DNA of 64,000 bases from JALORV01 sp963724365 (GCA_963724365.1 CAVRUR010000014.1:1-64000); one strand, 5' to 3'; counted from the stretch's first letter, positions 39,909 through 48,054 are shown. Notes: generated by a model from the letters alone, not told the origin. Translations and numbers: made by a program.

Positions 39909-40038
39909 CGGAACAGCCTGGCAGGCATGCGCGAATTATGCCGCCGCCTGGCCGTCGCACCGGTTGGCGCCGAGAGTCGGGGCAGCGACCGCGCTAGACT
40001 GAAACGGTTGAGGATGAACTCGCAAGCAGAAGGTCAGC

Positions 40039-40335
40039 ATGGACGAAGCCGCACCGAAGCGCGTGGACCTGGACGAGGTCGCGCACCTGGTCGAACAACT
40101 CGAGCGCGACCTGGCGCGGGTGCGCGCGGGCGGCGCCAGCGTCGACACCCTGCGCGGGGAGGTCGAGGAATTGCGCCAGGCGTTGTCGACGCCGGAGCCA
40201 TCGCACGGGGACGTGCACGAAGGCTTGCATGGCGTGCGGGAACGGCTCGGGGCGTTGTCGGATGAACTGGTCGGCGATGCATTGAAAGGCTCCGACTACA
40301 TCGCCCGTATCGCCCGCATTCTCGGTCTGGGGTAG
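40039..40335 (+). CDS. small helical protein of unknown function
   Basis: A 98-residue, mostly alpha-helical, acidic protein. Heptad-like patterns are seen over DEVAHLVEQLERDLARVRAG and LRGEVEELRQAL, with a conserved-looking end ALKGSDYIARIARILGLG. It might belong to a DUF4404-like group, but I am not certain. AAGG precedes the ATG. It ends 2 bases before the aldo/keto reductase gene, so the two are likely co-expressed. Confidence 0.6.
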   Translation: MDEAAPKRVDLDEVAHLVEQLERDLARVRAGGASVDTLRGEVEELRQALSTPEPSHGDVHEGLHGVRERLGALSDELVGDALKGSDYIARIARILGLG

Positions 40336-40337
40336 AC

Positions 40338-41366
40338 ATGCAGTACGTCAATCTCGGTGCGAGCGGCCTCAAGGTCTCCCGCATCGGACTGGGGATGATG
40401 ACCTTCGGAACGCCGGCGTGGCGTCCGTGGGTGCTCGACGAAGCTGCGGCGCGCCCGATCGTGCGGCGCGCGGTCGAACTCGGGATCAACCTGTTCGACA
40501 CGGCCGACATGTACTCGGCCGGCCTGTCGGAAGAGATCACCGGACGGCTGCTGACTGAGCTGGCGCCGCGCGACGAGATCGTCATTGCGACCAAGCTCTT
40601 TCATCCGGTCGAACTCGCCTTCAAAGGCGGCAATGATCCGGGTCCGAAGCCGGCGCAGCGTCCGAATGCGAGCGGGCTGTCACGCAAACGCATCTTCGCA
40701 GCGGTCGACGCGAGCCTGAAGCGCCTCGGCATGGACCACATCGACCTGTACCAGATCCATCGCTTCGATCCGGCGACACCGATCGAGGAAACGATGGAAG
40801 CGCTGAACGACCTGGTGCGGTCCGGCAAGGTGCGCTACCTCGGGGCGTCGAGCATGTGGGCCTGGCAGTTTGCCAACATGCAGCATGTCGCCGAGCGACG
40901 CGGATGGTCCCGCTTCGTGTCGATGCAGAACCACTACAACCTGGCCTATCGCGAGGAAGAGCGCGAGATGATTCCGCTCTGCCGCGACCAGGGCGTCGGC
41001 CTGGTGCCGTGGAGTCCGCTGGCACGCGGATTTCTCGCGGGCAACCGTGCACGTGACGACCGCGCCGCGGGCGCCACGGCCCGTGCTCGCACCGACGACA
41101 TCGCCCTCAAGCTCTACTACGACGACAGCGACTTCGCCGTCCTGGAAGCGCTCAAGGGTGTGGCGCAGACCAGGGGCGTGACGAATGCGACGCTGGCGTA
41201 CGCGTGGCTGCTGTCCCGGCCCGGCGTGACAGCACCGATCGTCGGCGCCAGCCAGTCCTGGCAACTGGAGGAGGCGGTAAAGGCGCTGGAGGTGACCCTG
41301 ACGCCCGAAGACAGCGCAGCGCTCGAGGCACCTTATCGGCCGCACCCGATTCTCGGGCACAGCTGA
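40338..41366 (+). CDS. aldo/keto reductase
   Basis: An intact 342-residue AKR of the YakC/Tas-like group. The TIM-barrel landmarks are visible: LGASGLKVSRIGLGMMTFG, NLFDTADMYSAGLSEE (catalytic Asp and Tyr), the catalytic Lys in IVIATKLFHPV, the His in IDLYQIHRFDP, and the cofactor region PWSPLARGFLAGNRARDD and PIVGASQSWQLEEAV. It should reduce aldehydes or ketones with NADPH; the natural substrate is not evident. It is coupled to the small helical protein gene upstream. Confidence 0.9.
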   Translation: MQYVNLGASGLKVSRIGLGMMTFGTPAWRPWVLDEAAARPIVRRAVELGINLFDTADMYSAGLSEEITGRLLTELAPRDEIVIATKLFHPVELAFKGGNDPGPKPAQRPNASGLSRKRIFAAVDASLKRLGMDHIDLYQIHRFDPATPIEETMEALNDLVRSGKVRYLGASSMWAWQFANMQHVAERRGWSRFVSMQNHYNLAYREEEREMIPLCRDQGVGLVPWSPLARGFLAGNRARDDRAAGATARARTDDIALKLYYDDSDFAVLEALKGVAQTRGVTNATLAYAWLLSRPGVTAPIVGASQSWQLEEAVKALEVTLTPEDSAALEAPYRPHPILGHS

Positions 41367-41379
41367 TGGCCGCAATTGC

Positions 41380-41778
41380 TCAATAGCGCACTGCGCCCGG
41401 CGGGCTGGGCGGGCGGTCGGGCGGCAGCTTGGCGATCATGCAGTCGATGGACTGGTTCGTGCGCGCATCCGTCGAGGTCATCACCATCGCCTGCACCGAA
41501 TTGCGGAAGGCGGCAGGGGTGATCCGGTTGTAGTACAGCCGCGAACTCGCATCCAGCAGCATGTCGAAGTTGCCGCCCTGTCCGCCGGCCGATGAAGCAT
41601 CGAACTTGCGAAGGTTCATCTGCCCGATCCAGAGCGGCTGGCACTGCGTCTCGACCGTGTTGAGGTAGTCATTGAAGCCCGTCGCCTTGGTGTTCTGCCA
41701 GGCATCGGGGGCGCATGCGGCGAGCATTGCTGCCGCCGCCAGCGCGGCCATGCTGGCCATGTATTTCGTACCTTGCAT
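41380..41778 (-). CDS. hypothetical lipoprotein
   Basis: A 132-residue predicted lipoprotein: lipobox LAAC near residue 22 after a hydrophobic segment, with GGGGGAGATC before the ATG. The mature part contains FNDYLNTVETQCQPLWIGQM, MLLDASSRLYYNRITPAAFR and DCMIAKLPPDRPPSPPG. Two cysteines (in ETQCQP and IDCMIA) could form a disulfide. I do not know the family. It is convergent with the aldo/keto reductase gene. Confidence 0.65.
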   Translation of the reverse strand: MQGTKYMASMAALAAAAMLAACAPDAWQNTKATGFNDYLNTVETQCQPLWIGQMNLRKFDASSAGGQGGNFDMLLDASSRLYYNRITPAAFRNSVQAMVMTSTDARTNQSIDCMIAKLPPDRPPSPPGAVRY

Positions 41779-41849
41779 CGTGATCTCCCCCGCCTCGTCG
41801 GCAGAACCAGCGCGTCGATTGTATCGACGCGTGGAGCCGATCCGCCCGT

Positions 41850-42344
41850 TCAGGCGTTGCGCGGAGTGGGCGTCGGGCGCAGTAGGGGTACAGCGATCTT
41901 GGGCACAGACGCGGATGTGGCGCGCGCCTCCCCGCAGGACGGCCAGGCCGACGATCGCAGCAGGATGTTGCGCACCTTTTCCTCGAGCGTCGACTTGGTC
42001 AGCGGCTTCAGTATGGTGCCGTTGGCTCCGAGCCGGATCGCCTGCAGGACATCGTCCTTGCTGGCTTCGTTCGTGATCAGCAATACCGGAAGGTCCTTCA
42101 GTGTTGCATCGGCACGGATCTGTCGCAGCAGCTCGTAGCCGCCGATGCGCGGCATGTTGATGTCGCTGATGACGAAGTCGTAGGGACTCTGGCGCAACAT
42201 TTCCAGCGCTGCCCGGCCGTCGCTCGCTTCGTCAACATGGCGGAATCCGAGTTCCGAGAGCAGGTTGCGCAGGATCCGGCGCATCGTCGAGAAGTCGTCG
42301 ACGACCAGGAAGCGGGTGGCGGTGGAGGTAGGTGGCGTGGCCAT
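41850..42344 (-). CDS. cheY: CheY-like chemotaxis response regulator
   Basis: A 164-residue single receiver domain closely patterned on CheY: RFLVVDDFSTMRRILRNLL with acidic pair D16-D17, phospho-acceptor D61 in FVISDINMP, T91 in LLITNEASKDD and K113 in TILKPLTK, then STLEEKVRNILL. A C-terminal extension of about 30 residues rich in Ala, Pro and Ser is unusual for CheY. It probably carries the kinase signal to the flagellar motor. A good FliA promoter lies 89 bases upstream. The cheA/cheW genes are not in this window, so it could be a stand-alone CheY paralogue. Confidence 0.85.
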   Translation of the reverse strand: MATPPTSTATRFLVVDDFSTMRRILRNLLSELGFRHVDEASDGRAALEMLRQSPYDFVISDINMPRIGGYELLRQIRADATLKDLPVLLITNEASKDDVLQAIRLGANGTILKPLTKSTLEEKVRNILLRSSAWPSCGEARATSASVPKIAVPLLRPTPTPRNA

Positions 42345-42432
42345 CGGTCGGTGTCGGGCGTGGAACGCGAAGCAGGTCGGTGCTCGGCGGGGACCAAGAA
42401 GGCAACAGGCCCGCTCCGGTTCCACCTCTTGG

Positions 42433-42460
42433 ATGTCGGCATTTTTCCGTCCTGCCTTGA
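42433..42460 (-). promoter_or_regulatory. FliA (sigma-28) promoter of cheY
   Basis: On the minus strand TCAA, 16 bases, then GCCGACAT. The sigma-28 consensus is TAAA, 15 bases, GCCGATAA; betaproteobacterial versions often have TCAA. It lies 89 bases ahead of the cheY start with no gene between. Confidence 0.6.
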
Positions 42461-42602
42461 CACTGAAGGTGCTTTTCGAGCGATTGCGCCGACGTGCGGC
42501 GCCCCGGATCGCCGATCGACCAAGCGCATGAATTGGCACGCCGGGTGCGGCGTTCTCGGAGCACCCCGTTTGCGCGTAATACCGCAAACTTGGGACACGC
42601 TG

Positions 42603-43406
42603 ATGACCCGGGACCGCGCCATGGACCTTACCGAACCCACCGCCGTCGGATTCAACACCCTGAATCGCCCCACCGGCCCTGCCACGCTGGGCTCGATCAC
42701 TGTTCCGACCGTGGTCGGATCGGGCTCGATGACCGCGACGGACCGCAGTCAGGCCACGCGCGAGATCGCGTCGTGGCGCCAGCTGAAGATGTGGCTCGAT
42801 GGTGAAAGCCTGCAGTCGGCCGTCACGGTCAAGTTGATCGGTGTCCACGAGGGCAAGTCGCTGCTGGTGACCTCGCCCGACGAAACGCAGCTCTATCTAC
42901 GCGAGGGGCGGCTGTACCGCTTCCGCAGCTTCTCAGGCGAGTTCGTCTACGAATTCGTATCGCCGCTGATCAAGGTCTGCACGGCGCCGTTCCCCTACCT
43001 TCACATCGGTTGGGCCGGCAGCCGCCAGGTCGAGAAACGCAACCTGCGCGCGGCGCGCCGCGTCCGCACGGATCTGCAGTGCATGGTCTATCCAGGCCAG
43101 CAGGCCAATGGTCGGTTCGCCAAGGGGCTGATCCATGACCTGTCGACCGCTGGCGCGGCAATCACGCTGCAGGATGAACTCGCCGTCTTCTACGACGAGG
43201 TCCGGGTCGTGTTCCGCGTGCAGGTCGCCGACCAGGAAGTGCTCATCGAAGCGCGCGCACGTGCCGTACGCAAACCCGAATCGGGAACTCCCGATCCGAC
43301 CCTCGGTGTTGCCTTCGTCGGTCTCGGCGACCTGGAACGACTCGCACTGCACGCCTACGTCAATTCCTCGCTCGTGCAGGAACTGGAGTTGCCGCTGTAC
43401 GCCTGA
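42603..43406 (+). CDS. PilZ-domain flagellar brake (YcgR-family) protein
   Basis: An intact 267-residue two-domain c-di-GMP receptor. The N-terminal YcgR-like half runs over SWRQLKMWLDGESLQSAVTV, then VTSPDETQLYLREGRLYRFR and YEFVSPLIKVCTAPFPYLHI. The PilZ domain starts with the arginine motif RNLRAARRVRTDL (RxxxR-type) and has the second motif DLSTAGAAI (D/NxSxxG). These residues clamp cyclic di-GMP, after which such proteins slow or reverse the flagellar motor. It is divergent from cheY. ATG 42603 has GGGA upstream; ATG 42621 is an alternative. A second YcgR-like gene lies at 45610. Confidence 0.82.
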   Translation: MTRDRAMDLTEPTAVGFNTLNRPTGPATLGSITVPTVVGSGSMTATDRSQATREIASWRQLKMWLDGESLQSAVTVKLIGVHEGKSLLVTSPDETQLYLREGRLYRFRSFSGEFVYEFVSPLIKVCTAPFPYLHIGWAGSRQVEKRNLRAARRVRTDLQCMVYPGQQANGRFAKGLIHDLSTAGAAITLQDELAVFYDEVRVVFRVQVADQEVLIEARARAVRKPESGTPDPTLGVAFVGLGDLERLALHAYVNSSLVQELELPLYA

Positions 43407-43407
43407 C

Positions 43408-43808
43408 GCTCGCTCGTGTACGCGATCGCTACGCGATCGCACGTGCACTCGCTCGGCGGCACGGTTCGCGCTTCGCGCGAACCGCTCAAGACTGATCAGT
43501 CGGCTGCGCTCCGGAGCGGCCGCGCGCTCCGCCGAGAGGCAACGCCCGCGCACTCCACCCCGCGCATGCACCTCGCAGTGCCAGGATTTGCCTTTCCCTC
43601 CTCGCCGGGCGAGGAGGGAGCAGGGAGGAGTGCGACATCCCTCCCGCTTGGCGGGAGGGCAGGGTGGGTGCCGTGCAGTTGATAACTCGGCGGAGCGCAC
43701 GGCCGCTCCGGAGCGCAGCCGACAAATCAGTCTTGGGCGCGCACGCAGTGCGCGTACCGGACGAGTGCACGTGCGATCGCGCAGCGCGATCGCGTACACG
43801 AGCGAGCG
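43408..43808. repeat. multi-hairpin inverted-repeat element, copy 1
   Basis: Two arms of about 125 bases are inverted copies. The outer ends are GCTCGCTCGTGTACGCGATC and its complement; next inwards come CACGTGCACTCG and then GCTGCGCTCCGGAGCGGCC. Inside each arm, hairpin tips interrupt the match. The tips differ in sequence between arms (GGTTCGCG...CGCGAACC on the left, CGCGCAC...GTGCGCG on the right) but each pairs with itself. The centre holds two more GC-rich hairpins at 43596-43618 and 43639-43659. The element begins one base after the PilZ-protein stop codon and ends next to the flhDC terminator, so it separates convergent genes. A second copy is at 54422-54630. Confidence 0.85.
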
Positions 43809-43813
43809 CCTCC

Positions 43814-43840
43814 AAAAAAAGTGGCCCGGTTGCCCGGGCC
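43814..43840 (-). terminator. Rho-independent terminator of flhDC
   Basis: On the minus strand the stem GGCCCGG/CCGGGCC (with GCAA between) is followed by CACTTTTTTT. It lies 90 bases beyond the flhC stop and is a textbook intrinsic terminator for minus-strand transcription. Confidence 0.85.
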
Positions 43841-43929
43841 AAATAGCGGAGGAAAGGAATGCCACTCAAGAACTTACCGGTGACCGTGGCCTCCACCGGC
43901 AATCCGTCGGTTGCCCGACGGAATTCGAA

Positions 43930-44484
43930 TCAGTGCAGCGTCTCGTCGGCAGCGGCGGTGGTCGTGATCTGGGCCTTGCCCTTGCCGGCGCGCGCCGGGG
44001 GCTCGCACAGGCCGCAGACGTAGTCCTTGGTCAGCTCGAACGTGTGCGTGACGAACTTGCCGCTGCACTTGCAGCAGGAGGTCAGCGTGACCATGCCGGC
44101 GTCGACGAACTTCACCAGGCGCCAGGCACGCGTCACCGACAGCAGCGGCTCCAGCCCCTGTGCACGGATCTGCTCGAGGTACAGCTCGTAGGCCTTGATG
44201 ATGGCGTCGATCTCTTCGAGCTCGCTGCTCTTGTCCAGGTACTCGTACATGTTCAGGAACAGCGACGAATGGATGTTCGGCTGCCAGGTCATGAACCAGT
44301 CGGTCGAGAACGGCAGCATGCCGCGCGCCGGCGATTCGCCCTGGACTTCCTTGTACAGGCGCAGCAGGCGCTCGTACGACAGGTCGGTCTCGGACTCCAG
44401 CACCTGCAGGCGCGCGCCCAGCTTGATCAGCGCGATCGCACGCTGGATCTGGCGGCTCTCGGAAACGATGCTCTTGATTCGCAT
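43930..44484 (-). CDS. flhC: flagellar transcriptional activator FlhC
   Basis: An intact 184-residue subunit of the FlhD4C2 master regulator of flagellar genes. The N-terminal helices read SRQIQRAIALIKLGARLQVL and ETDLSYERLLRLYKEVQGES. The zinc-binding C-terminal part keeps four cysteines (TSCCKCSGKFV and VCGLCEPP). Length and ending match betaproteobacterial FlhC. It lies 28 bases downstream of flhD on the same transcript and activates class II flagellar promoters together with FlhD. Confidence 0.93.
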   Translation of the reverse strand: MRIKSIVSESRQIQRAIALIKLGARLQVLESETDLSYERLLRLYKEVQGESPARGMLPFSTDWFMTWQPNIHSSLFLNMYEYLDKSSELEEIDAIIKAYELYLEQIRAQGLEPLLSVTRAWRLVKFVDAGMVTLTSCCKCSGKFVTHTFELTKDYVCGLCEPPARAGKGKAQITTTAAADETLH

Positions 44485-44512
44485 GACGTGGCTCCCCGCG
44501 ACGGTCGGTGAC

Positions 44513-44864
44513 TCAGGCCGTGACGTCGGCCAGCTGGCCGGCCATCACGATGTTGGCGTGCAGGCCGGCAACGGCGGCACCGGCAGCGGTCGACTTCGCA
44601 CTTGCTGTGGCTGGTCAGCAGATTCCACACCATGTCGTCGTCGAAGCGGAAGCGCAGGATCAGCTGGTTGGATCCGGCGATCTTCATCAATTGCGCCGGG
44701 CTCAGCTGGTCGATGATCGTGGCAACCTCTTCCGAGACGCCAAGGCGATACAGTGCCTGGGCCTTGTCGGCGCGGATCATGTGCTGGGCAAGCACCAGGT
44801 AGGCGAGGTTGGCCTCGCGGATTTCCTGGAGCAGTTGTTCGTTGCTGGCTGCGATGGTGCTCAT
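44513..44864 (-). CDS. flhD: flagellar transcriptional activator FlhD (frameshifted near the end)
   Basis: About 116 residues. The FlhD core reads LLQEIREANLAYLVLAQHMI, AQALYRLGVSEEVATIIDQL and SPAQLMKIAGSNQLILRFRF, followed by HSKCEVDAAGAAVAGLHANI. One extra C near 44595 breaks the last quarter; bridging it leads to the stop at 44513. GGAGG lies 7 bases before the ATG. FlhD and FlhC form the class I flagellar activator complex that drives most of the motility genes, including fliA. Confidence 0.9.
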
Positions 44865-44998
44865 TTCGGTCCCTCCGGCTGTGTGGCCCGATGTGGCGGG
44901 CATGATTGGTTGCGAAGTGATGCCATTGTGGGAATGGACCCGTCGCGCGTTGAATCGGTGCACTGCCCGACGTCGTGTCGGCCTGCTTCCAGTCCCCG

Positions 44999-45017
44999 TG
45001 TAGGGCTTCTTCCTACA
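44999..45017. promoter_or_regulatory. inverted repeat in the flhD upstream region
   Basis: TGTAGG-GCTTCTT-CCTACA is a perfect six-base dyad with a seven-base spacer, 135 bases upstream of the flhD start. Its AT-containing arms stand out from the GC-rich surroundings. It could be an operator or a leader hairpin; no factor can be named. Confidence 0.4.
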
Positions 45018-45266
45018 TCGACCCGCGGCTCCGATGAAACGGCAGGCAGAGTCGGCACTGCCGGGCACGCGGAACCGGATCCACGCGACTCGGCGGCGCG
45101 GTCGTGCCCGCTTGAAAAGACCGAGGATTGACCGTCCACTTCGACGATGTCGACGGGTCGCACGGCCGATAGAGTTCACCGCGTGGAGCAGAGACACGCA
45201 GCGGGCGCCGCAAGGAGAACGATGCCGCCGGACGACGGGCAACATGCGATCACCGAGCGGTGGTCA

Positions 45267-45618
45267 ATGATCGAGCACTATGAAGCGATTGCGGTCGCAA
45301 GTCGGCGCATGCTGGAAGCCGCGCGTGTCGAGCGACTGGGATGCGAGTGGGGCGCGAGGAAGAAGACCGCTGTCGCGCGGCTGATCTCCGACTCTGAAGC
45401 GGCCCACTCCGGAGGCCGCGTTGCGAGCCGCAGCGTCGACAGCGGCTCGCGCTGCTGCGGACCATGCTCGCCGACGACGCCGAGATTCGGGAACTGTCGG
45501 AGCCCTGGCTCAAGCAGCTGGAAGCGCTGCTGGCCGGGCGCCGCGCAGACGACGCGACCTTCGGCACGGTGAAGGTCGCGCGCCGGTCGCGGCACCGGAG
45601 GCGGTTCCTATGGGGATG
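45267..45618 (+). CDS. fliT: FliT-like flagellar chaperone (frameshifted)
   Basis: About 110-115 residues. The start MIEHYEAIAVASRRMLEAAR is followed, in other frames, by SDWDA, EEDRCRALISDSEAA, RRQRLALLRTMLADDAEIRE and LSEPWLKQLEALLAGRRADD. This is the all-helical pattern of FliT, the export chaperone for FliD that in enterobacteria also binds FlhDC. Two or three frame changes occur between about 45335 and 45420. Its stop overlaps the ycgR start, so the two are translationally coupled. Assignment rests on helix pattern and context, and fliD/fliS are not in the window. Confidence 0.6.
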
Positions 45619-46417
45619 ACCTCGCCGTTTCCCGAACCCCCGTCGCCGGATCTGGCGCGCTTCGTGGTCCGTTCGCGCGTCGAGATCGTGTCGGCGCTGC
45701 GGCAGCTGCGCGATCAGCACCTGCTGGTGACGCTCTATTACGGCGATGACACCGCGTTCGCGGTTGGCAGCGTGCTCGATGTCCATGCCGGGGCCGACGA
45801 ACTGATCGTCGACCTGACGGTGGATGCGAGTCGGCCGCGCGGCGATCGCCGCCGCGCGGCACGCTGGTCATGGTCGGCTTCATCGACAACGTGAAGCTGC
45901 AGTTCACGACCCGGCGCGGGCAATCGCTCACACCGAGCGGCGCGGCGTTTCGGCTGCCGTTGCCGCACGAGATGCTGCGTCTGCAGCGGCGAACATCGTT
46001 GCGGGTGAAGACGCCGGCGCTGCTGTGCCATGTGCCGAGGGCCACCCGGTTCGACTGCAGAACCCACGCACTGCGTGTCGTCGACCTCAGACTGGGCGGA
46101 CTGTCATTGCAGGGGCCGCTGGACCGCAGCTTGTTTGCCGTCGGATCGAGTCATCCAAGGGTGTCAGATCCAGACCGCGAGCGGACGTCGCTTCGAGGTC
46201 ACGCTGCGGGTGCGTCATGTGGAGCCGCTGGTGGGCGGGCGTGAGCCGCAGCGGATCGGACTGCGAGTTCGTCGGCCTGACCGCGGCTGTCCGCAACGGC
46301 CTGCAGCAGCTGATCGGTAGCGTCGCGCTGCCTGCGGCAGCTCCGAAGAGCGACGCGCCGACTGAGCTCGCGCTCGGCAGCCGCTCGACGCGAAGTCGTC
46401 GACGGTATTGCCGTTGA
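45610..46417 (+). CDS. ycgR: flagellar brake protein YcgR (frameshifted)
   Basis: About 265 residues with at least three frame changes (near 45860, 46150 and 46230). The YcgR N-domain reads FVVRSRVEIVSALRQLRDQH, LLVTLYYGDDTAFAVGSVLD and VGFIDNVKLQFTTRRGQ. The PilZ domain begins with LRLQRRTSLRVKTPA, has VDLRLGGLSLQGPL and ends RIG-CEFVGLTAAVRNGLQQLI, a close match to the YcgR signature. It binds c-di-GMP and brakes the flagellar motor. It lies just downstream of fliT and is the second PilZ gene near flhDC. Confidence 0.85.
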
Positions 46418-46491
46418 CATTAGGTGGCGCGAGCTCGCAGCGTCGACGGCGGTCGCCGGGCCACGATGTTCCGGGCGACTCAGCTGGTTGC

Positions 46492-46924
46492 CTAGGACGC
46501 GGCAGCAGCGGGCGTCGCGCCGTACATCTCGATCCACGTGCGCTCGTACTGGGCACCGGTGCCGATCCACGCGACGGTGCCGACCGAAAGTGCGGCCGTG
46601 TAGAGCGCGGCGACGCGATCGGCCGCGTTTCACCCTGCACTTCAACCGTACGGCGCACAAGCAGGTGCATGTGACCCTCGGCGAAGCGACGCTCGACGAC
46701 GCGCATGCCGCGTGCATACGGCAGCAGTGACTCCGGCAGGCCGGCGATGCCGCGGCGCCCGTCCTGTGGCGCGCGCAGACGTGTCCTCGAACCAGACGTA
46801 GAGATCGCGCTCGGCGACAGGCGCGGGCGGCGCTTCCAGTCACGGGCTGATGCATCGTGTCCACCAGCGGGCGGGTCGCGATCTCGGCGAGTTGCTTCAT
46901 CAGTTGGCGCGGGTCATTCGTCAT
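46492..46924 (-). CDS. unknown protein under FliA control (frameshifted)
   Basis: I recognise no family. Bridging frame changes near 46765-46800 and near 46625 gives a product of about 142 residues: MTNDPRQLMKQLAEIATRPL, then APVAERDLYVWFEDTSARAT, IAGLPESLLPYARGMRVVER, FAEGHMHLLVRRTVEVQGET and GTVAWIGTGAQYERTWIEMY. It has no signal peptide or membrane helix, so it is likely cytoplasmic. The alternating beta pattern around HMHLLVRRTVEV suggests a small alpha/beta fold. A well-formed sigma-28 promoter lies 30 bases upstream, divergent from fliA. This places it in the late flagellar regulon. Confidence 0.6.
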
Positions 46925-46953
46925 GGGCGATCCGGTTGCGTCATGATACCACT

Positions 46954-46980
46954 GCATCGGCCCGCGAGGCTCGCGCTTGA
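46954..46980 (-). promoter_or_regulatory. FliA (sigma-28) promoter of the unknown gene
   Basis: On the minus strand TCAA, exactly 15 bases, then GCCGATGC. This matches the betaproteobacterial sigma-28 pattern in both boxes and in spacing. It lies 30 bases ahead of the ATG at 46924. Confidence 0.75.
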
Positions 46981-47088
46981 ACGAGTGGCCACCGGAATGG
47001 GACCGCAATCCCGCGCATTTCGCATCGCCCGACGAGCGGCAGGTCTGCGAAGATTGGGCGCTTGCAAAAAAAGTCATCGCTCCGCCCT

Positions 47089-47114
47089 TAAATGTCCGGC
47101 CTTCGTGCCGATAT
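47089..47114 (+). promoter_or_regulatory. FliA (sigma-28) promoter of fliA
   Basis: TAAA, 14 bases, GCCGATAT. The -35 is perfect and the -10 matches seven of eight consensus positions; the spacer is one base short of the usual 15. It lies 67 bases ahead of the fliA start and implies autoactivation. Confidence 0.7.
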
Positions 47115-47181
47115 TCGCCCCTTCGTTGTCGATGCATCGTGCCACGAAGAATGCAGGCCATCCGGGTCAGTGAGGTGGGTC

Positions 47182-47920
47182 GTGAAAAACGAAGCGTTCC
47201 TGTACAGCTATGCCACGCCGCGACTGTTCGAGCGGCATGACTATGTTCGCCAGTACACGCCCCTGGTCCGTCGCATTGCGCATCAGATGGTCGCCAAGCT
47301 TACCGGCCAACGTCGAGCTCGACGACATGATCCAGGCCGGCATGATGGGACTGATGGACGCGATCTGCCGTTTCGAGGAGTCACAGGGCACGCAGTTCGA
47401 GGTGTACGCGTCGCAGCGAGTTCGCGGAGCGATGCTCGACGAACTGCGCGCCAACGACTGGCTGCCGCGCTCGGCACGCAAGAGCCAGCGTGACATCGAG
47501 AACGCGATCCATCGGCTCGAAGGCAAGCTCAAGCGCGCGCCCGGCGAGCGCGAGATCGCCGCGGAACTCGGTCTCCCGATCGAGGAGTACCACTCGCTGC
47601 TGCACGAGGCGCGCGGGTCGCAGCTGGTCTACCTCGACGACCTCGGCGGCTACGACGATGACGATGACTACCTGGAGCGTCACTTCGCGGTCAGCAGTGG
47701 CGAGCCGGGCGAGTTGCTGCGCGACAAGCGCTTCCGCCACGCACTGGTCGCGGCCATCGACGAATTGCCGGAGCGCGAGAAGCTGCTGATGAGCCTGTAC
47801 TACGAGCAGGACCTGAATCTGCGCGAGATCGGCGCCGTCATGGGCATCACCGAGTCACGCGTCTGCCAGCTGCACAGCCAGGCAGTGGCCCGCCTGCGTT
47901 CCAAGCTCAAGAACTGGTGA
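47182..47920 (+). CDS. fliA: RNA polymerase sigma factor FliA (sigma-28, frameshifted)
   Basis: About 245 residues. The start GTG at 47182 (after AGGTGGG) gives KNEAFLYSYATPRLFERHDY, VRQYTPLVRRIAHQMVAKL and, after one extra T near 47298, PANVELDDMIQAGMMGLMDA with FEVYASQRVRGAMLDELRA (region 2). Region 3 is RSARKSQRDIENAIHRLEGK. Region 4 is LPEREKLLMSLYYEQDLNLR with EIGAVMGITESRVCQLHSQA. It directs RNA polymerase to late flagellar and chemotaxis genes and is held by FlgM, encoded nearby. It has its own sigma-28 promoter. Confidence 0.93.
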
Positions 47921-48054
47921 GTCCGCGCGAGCGACCGCGGCGCTGGCGGCACGGCTAGTCCGGATGTTCGAGACGTCGGCGGTGCGATCAGTCGGACTGC
48001 GCCGCGCGCACCGCGGCGATGCGTACCGTCGACTGCGGACGCCCGGCTCGAAGC

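Noticed and set aside
45165..45172. GCCGATAG, a sigma-28-like -10 upstream of fliT/ycgR
   Set aside because: No TAAA or TCAA lies at a suitable distance upstream, so a FliA promoter cannot be supported.
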